Under the pieces are notes generated by a model. That model had not been told where the DNA came from. It did not search any database and was given only the letters and a program-made list of their open reading frames with translations. Shown here piece by piece: positions 59,670 through 64,000 of a DNA stretch of 64,000 bases (position 1 is the first letter of the stretch; each line of letters opens with the position of its first letter). Origin of the DNA: Mikania micrantha (Eukaryota > Streptophyta > Magnoliopsida > Asterales > Asteraceae); assembly GCA_009363875.1 (NCBI GenBank), contig CM018680.1, forward strand, positions 68,649,139 to 68,713,138, written 5' to 3'. The translations under genes were made by a program, and so were the position numbers.

Positions 59670-61569
59670 AAAACTTGATGTGTCGGTTTATATATATAGA
59701 AATCCTAGTTCAACACTATCGAGTAATAAATCGAATTAACCTAAACCGAACTACAAACTACAGGCAAGTGTACCTGACGTATGAAGTATAGCTAAGGAAA
59801 GTCCGGATATCGAACCTAAGGACACGGAATCGTCTAATAAACCCTAACTGTAAACCTAACGAAATAAGAAACTTACTAAATTGAGAAAACGAAATTTGTT
59901 TTAAGAAAATGATTTTAAACAATAAAGAATTAAAGAAAACAAAATAAATTAACTCAACGCCTCAAAAACTAGAAAACCAAATACGAAAGAGATTCTACCT
60001 AGACTAGGAATCTTAAAGGAATCCAACAGTTATCGGGAATGCTTATTTGAATGACACCGGATCTAATGATACAACCAATTCAGGAACTTAAGGAATGCTA
60101 GATCTCCTATTCAGACAATCCAACACTTAAAAAGATCCTACTAGTCGTGTAAATCTTACCGGGATGTAATGATGGATTACCGAGTCGGTCTATCCAAACT
60201 AACAATGCTTAAGACTTCTATGGTTGACTAATTAGGTCAATCTCAACAACCACAATCAATCTAATCTAGATTAAGTATGAATTTGAAATACATGGCATAA
60301 ACAATCAACGAATAATCCAATGATCATGCAAATTACCCGAAAACCCGTTTAAACCACGATATCCCAACACCATGTTGCTTGATTAGCCTTTAAGATGGTT
60401 ATCCCACTGATTACAATCTGATTATGTGAAATTCTTATGATTTACTAGGATTAGTCAAATCACAATTAGGTTAAGAACGAGTTTTTAGCCTAAAATCATG
60501 TAAAAATCGAGTTTTTATCGAAACCGAATCAAACCTTTTTTCACAAAATAGTTTAAACATATAATCAGATCATTCACAATAGTTTAATAACATTCACAAT
60601 CATTCAAAATCAGATTTAAATCAAAAGCAATAATTCATTCAATCAAACAAACCCGAAAAACTGAAAAAACATCCAATAATCATCCGTAATCTAGGTAGAA
60701 TTAGAGATTTAGCCTAGAATCATCATCCAAACGTTCATAAACATGAAATCAAATCCAAACATGATAGAAAATTCGAAAACAAACTGAAACAAGAAACTAC
60801 GATGCATAAACGAACCCGAAAACGCAATCCGAGCACTTGTATACGCGATCTGAGCCTCCCCCAAACGTCCGAATCGATCCCAAAGCTCAAAAATCTTCAA
60901 AAATATGTTTTTCTTTCGTTTCCAGCCGTCCTTGGGTGATTAGCTCGCGAATTAGGGTTTAAAAATCGTTTAAATATGTTAATTTTCGCCAATTAATCCG
61001 ACCTGGGCCTAAAAAGAAGTCCATAGGCGTGGTCAAAGGCCCAATATGGGGCAGTCAACGCGAGGAGGAGCTGGGCGCGGATCTTGGATACCCGACTGAA
61101 TCGAATCCGGGTGAGGCGCGGGTTAACCTGTGAGGTAAAACGGGTCGCGCGCGGGTCAAGCACTACCCGGCCGGTTCCTCACGCGGGTCAAGGGAATTTT
61201 AGGGCTGACGTGGCATTTTCTGGTGCTGCCACGTGTCCCAGCCGGATCTATCTTTCCAGAACTTGCATTTTACCCCCTGAACTTCCGAAATTCAATTTTT
61301 AAGCCCCGAAACTTCCTGAAATGCCACTTTTTAACACCGGAACTTCTAAAAATTATATTTCTTGCTCCCACACTTCATAAAAAATATTCCGGCTTCGGTT
61401 TCTTCGTAAATGCGAACGTTTATTCCACGAAAACCTAAAAAAGTAACAAAAAAATAATAAATAAGTAAAAATTAATTAAAATATAATAAAAACTAAATAA
61501 AAGCATAATAAAATAAGATAAAATAATATAAAATAAATACTAAAAAGATGTGTAAATAACTACACATCA

Positions 61570-63488
61570 GTAGCACATCTATTAATAACATAGCACGCCC
61601 AGTTTGCAGCCTCTGACCAGCACCACTTCGGCAGTTCTTTTTCTATCAGAATGCACCTCACCATATTCATCAGGGTTTTGTTTCTCCTTTCTGCCACCCC
61701 ATTTTGCTGAGGGGTATAAGCGGTTGTTAGTTGCCTTTTAATTCCAAAGCTATCACAGAACTCAGCAAATTCTGTGGAAGTGAACTCACCTCCTCTATCA
61801 CTTCTCAGCCCTTTAATAGTTAGCCCAGTTTTGTTTTCCACTCTGGTTTTAAATTTTTTAAATGTTTCAAAGGTTTCACTTTTCTTTGATAGGAAATACA
61901 CCCAGCCCTTCCTTGAATAATCATCAATAAGAACCATAATATACCTCTTTCCACTTGGTGATTCAGGTGCAATTGGACCACACAGGTCTGTGTGAATGAG
62001 CTGCAATTTGGTTGTGGCCCTCCAATGGCTTTTATTCGGCACACTTTCTCTTTGCTGCTTTCCCAGATGGCACACTTCACACAACTTGGTTTGCTCAACT
62101 ATCTTTGGCAGCCCATGAACTAGATTCTTGTACTGCATGGTTCTCAAGGATTTGTGGTTGATATGACCTAATCTCCTGTGCCATATTTGTTCAGTAGTAT
62201 CTTCTTCAGCAACATGACATAACTGTTCTGACCCTTTGACAACAGCATTCACCAAGAACATTCGGTTCTTTGTCATCTTTGACATTAAGATCAACCCACG
62301 GTTTGGATGATAGGCCTTGCAAGTTCCTTGTTTTATCACGAAAGTCAGCTTTTTTTCTTGCAGTTGCCCAATACTCAGCAAGTTAGATGTTAACTCAGGA
62401 ACATAATATACCCTTGTGATCACTTGAGTCATCCCTCCAATCTCAAGTCTTATATCACCAATGCCTCTCACATTTAGTTTCAAGTCATTTCCAAGTTTCA
62501 CAGTATTGTTGAAACTTTCATCCAAGTTCAAAAACCATTTCTTTCTCCCAGACATATGGTTTGAACATGCCGAATCCAGAAACCATAATCCCTTCCATGA
62601 CTCATCAGTCTTAACCGTACTATGAGTCATTAGAAGAAGATCTTCCCCTTCATCGAATTCAGTGAAGTTCACAGGCTTATCACCATTTGGACATTCATAT
62701 GAAAAATGTCCATATTGGTGACATGCGAAGCATTCAATGGATGCCTTATTGAATTCACCTCTTCCTCTCCCTCGACCTCGTCCTCTTCCTCTAGTCTGAA
62801 AGCCATGGCCTCTACCTCTTCCTCGGCCAGTGTACTCTGATTCAGCTTTCAACACTTGATCATCATTAGTTTTCCGGGAGAGTTTTTGTTCATGTACAAG
62901 GAGTGAACTTTGCAGCTCATCAACTGAGAGTTCATCCGTGTCATTTGATTCTTCAATTGAACACACAATATAGTTGAAATTGCTTGTTAATGATCTTAGA
63001 ATTTTTTCAACTACCTTTACCTCCGGCATATCTTCACCAAAGCTTCTCATGTTGTTGGCCACTGTCATCACACGTCCAAGGTATTCTGTGATTCCTACAT
63101 TCTCTTTCATTTCAAGTACTTCGAACTCTCTCCTCAGACGCTGGAGTTGAGCTCTCTTTACCCTTGCATTCCCTTGGTACTTACTCTTCATTGCATCCCA
63201 GATTTGCTTTGAAGTCTCCTTCTGAGTCATTGTCTTCAGAATGTTTTTATCAATTGATTGGAACAAATAGTTCCTAGCCTTGAAGTCTTTCAGCTTGCTT
63301 TCTTCGAAATTCTTCTGTTGAATGGCAGTGGCTTGTTCTCCGGCCTTGATCTCATGTTAGCCTTCGTCGACTACCCTCCAGTACTCTTTGGATCTGAGCA
63401 GATTCTCCATCACCATACTCCAATGTTCATAGTCTCCGTCGAACTTTGGGATGCTCGGACCTTGGTACTGCATTTCTTCGTCTGCCAT
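61570..63488 (-). pseudogene. Copia gag, protease and integrase core
   Basis: Starts MADEEMQYQGPSIPKFDGDY at 63488. A TAA at 63357-63359 (codon 44) interrupts the frame, which is then open for over 590 codons. UBN2-type gag (DAMKSKYQGNARVKRAQLQ), RG-rich stretch, zinc knuckle CFACHQYGHFSYEC, protease site WFLDSACSNHM (DSA rather than DSG), GAG-preintegrase HRRLGHINH with CEVCHLGKQ, and integrase D-D-E residues in IHTDLCGP, LRSDRGGEF and GVAERRNKT. It ends at NRCAT, where the Athila element is inserted; continues at 50305. Confidence 0.93.
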
Positions 63489-63842
63489 CTCAATACTTTC
63501 CACTCTCTCAATCTTCTCAGGAATTGCGCTCTGATACCACTTGTAAAATATGATATCAAGAGCTCACATACACACAATTTCTGATCATCATTAACGAAAG
63601 GAACAAGAAACTACAAATAGGTTCAACACACGAAAACAAATAAAAACTAACTCCAACTGGCACGCATGCCATTACTCCCTACAAACCAGGACAACATACT
63701 GACCACTTCTAAATTAAAGAAATTACTCTAATAATAAAACATGACATCATAAACTACATGCGCAGTGCATGCATACAAACTTCCACGTGAGTATAAAACT
63801 CATTATTCCACAAGACTCTTGCAACTTAAACTTATCACATTA

Positions 63843-63906
63843 TACATATCAGGAATTTCCTACTCCGGCATTATTGTTCCAAAGGTCACTTTAGAATTAT
63901 ACGAAG
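63843..63906 (+). pseudogene. SCPL exon 4, 3' half with the catalytic serine motif
   Basis: Directly after the CATTA duplication: YISGISYSGIIVPKVTLELYE, ending at a GTAAAA donor at 63907. GISYSG corresponds to the G-x-S-Y-[SA]-G nucleophile motif; the serine codon TCC is at 63858-63860. SCPLs normally have D or E at the second position. Confidence 0.85.
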
Positions 63907-64000
63907 GTAAAATTAAAAGTTATTGTGTCCAAAAAAATAAGTAAAAATAGTTCTTTTCTTTACCTGAATTTTAATGTTGTAGATAAAGACATTTAATGTT

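Larger units (their letters stand above)
50311..61569 (-). mobile_element. Athila-type Ty3/gypsy element, 11.26 kb, nested in the copia element
   Basis: LTRs at 50311-52231 (3', 1921 bp) and 59676-61569 (5', 1894 bp), with TGATGTG...CACATCA ends. About eight substitutions and one 27-bp indel (near 51698/61063) were seen between them. The flanks GAGGC and GTAGC are at best a mutated target duplication. Primer-binding site, gag, protease, RT, RNase H and integrase are in order. Confidence 0.95.
47809..63837 (-). mobile_element. Full-length Ty1/copia element, 16.0 kb including a nested Athila element
   Basis: Identical-length LTRs of 296 bp lie at 47809-48104 (3') and 63542-63837 (5'), with three differences seen. 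CATTA occurs at 47804-47808 and 63838-63842. In minus sense the 5' LTR ends ATATTTTACA and TGGTATCAGAGC follows two bases later. Without the Athila insert it is about 4.8 kb, normal for copia. Inserted in an SCPL exon. Confidence 0.95.
41390..63906 (+). pseudogene. Serine carboxypeptidase-like (SCPL) gene, broken and expanded by transposons
   Basis: Four exon-like pieces in one orientation match the SCPL family in order: signal peptide plus LPGYAGDLPFKL (41390), VESMRNPQDDSLIFHLPGGPGAS (42742), PTGAGFSYTETQEGW (44490), and NPKFSKNPL split from YISGISYSGIIVP (47770-47808 and 63843-63906). SCPL proteins are alpha/beta-hydrolase-fold enzymes, vacuolar or secreted; many plant members are acyltransferases using glucose esters. 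Defects: TAA in exon 1 (41456), a frameshift in exon 3, an apparently missing exon between exons 2 and 3 (no SWTK-type sequence found), Ile in place of the usual acidic residue before the catalytic Ser, and a 16-kb copia insertion. The gene continues beyond 64000, so the Asp and His of the triad cannot be checked. Confidence 0.85.

Overview
The window is nuclear DNA of a flowering plant, almost certainly a eudicot (possibly Asteraceae, but that is a weak impression). It is AT-rich and consists almost entirely of nested transposable elements. The recognised groups are Ty3/gypsy chromoviruses (Tekay-like), an Athila-type gypsy element, three Ty1/copia elements, a miniature LTR retrotransposon, a PIF/Harbinger MITE, foldback MITEs, a SINE-like piece and a Helitron-like end. 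One host locus is recognisable: a broken serine carboxypeptidase-like (SCPL) gene on the + strand, whose exons are scattered from 41.4 to 63.9 kb. No intact host gene, tRNA, rRNA or CRISPR array was seen.

Layout. 1-3391: integrase/chromodomain tail and 3' LTR of a gypsy element (called family 1 here, LTR ends TGTAACA...CTCTCA). 3392-5850: a decayed copia RT/RNase H piece and unassigned DNA. 5851-30800: a rearranged complex of a second, related gypsy family (family 2, LTR ends TGTGACA...TGTGACA). It includes a 3.77-kb near-identical duplication (6909-10677 and 18434-22201), oppositely oriented gag and pol fragments, an internally deleted family 1 element with clean target duplications (12894-15761), a decayed gag-pol (22394-27145), and an LTR carrying a Harbinger-type MITE (29424-30383). 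31012-39245: a degenerate minus-strand copia element split by a 4.45-kb solo LTR (31151-35599, target duplication AAGAA). 39855-41357: a 1.5-kb coding-free LTR element lying between the putative TATA box and the start codon of the SCPL gene. 41390-47808 and 63843-63906: SCPL exons and introns with MITEs. 47809-63837: a full-length minus-strand copia element (target duplication CATTA), inserted in the SCPL exon just before the catalytic serine and itself split by an 11.3-kb Athila element (50311-61569).

The most unusual signals are non-coding structure and one extra ORF. (1) Family 1 LTRs carry an array of about ten or more short hairpins, many capped by UNCG or GNRA tetraloops, with stems that change in a compensated way between copies. 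(2) Three diverged LTRs share four copies of the dyad TCGCG-GTA-CGCGA at fixed spacing (about 32-46-32 bp), 53-59 bp upstream of a TATA-like box. (3) Family 2 has an additional leader ORF of 271 residues between the primer-binding site and gag, with a proline-rich segment, a coiled-coil-like stretch and a C-terminal hydrophobic segment. Its stop codon lies in a conserved hairpin, and a second hairpin array follows it. (4) The Athila 3' region holds two copies of a stem-loop/polypurine module with the same loop but different, self-consistent stems. All of this is read by eye; identities and dates are rough counts.
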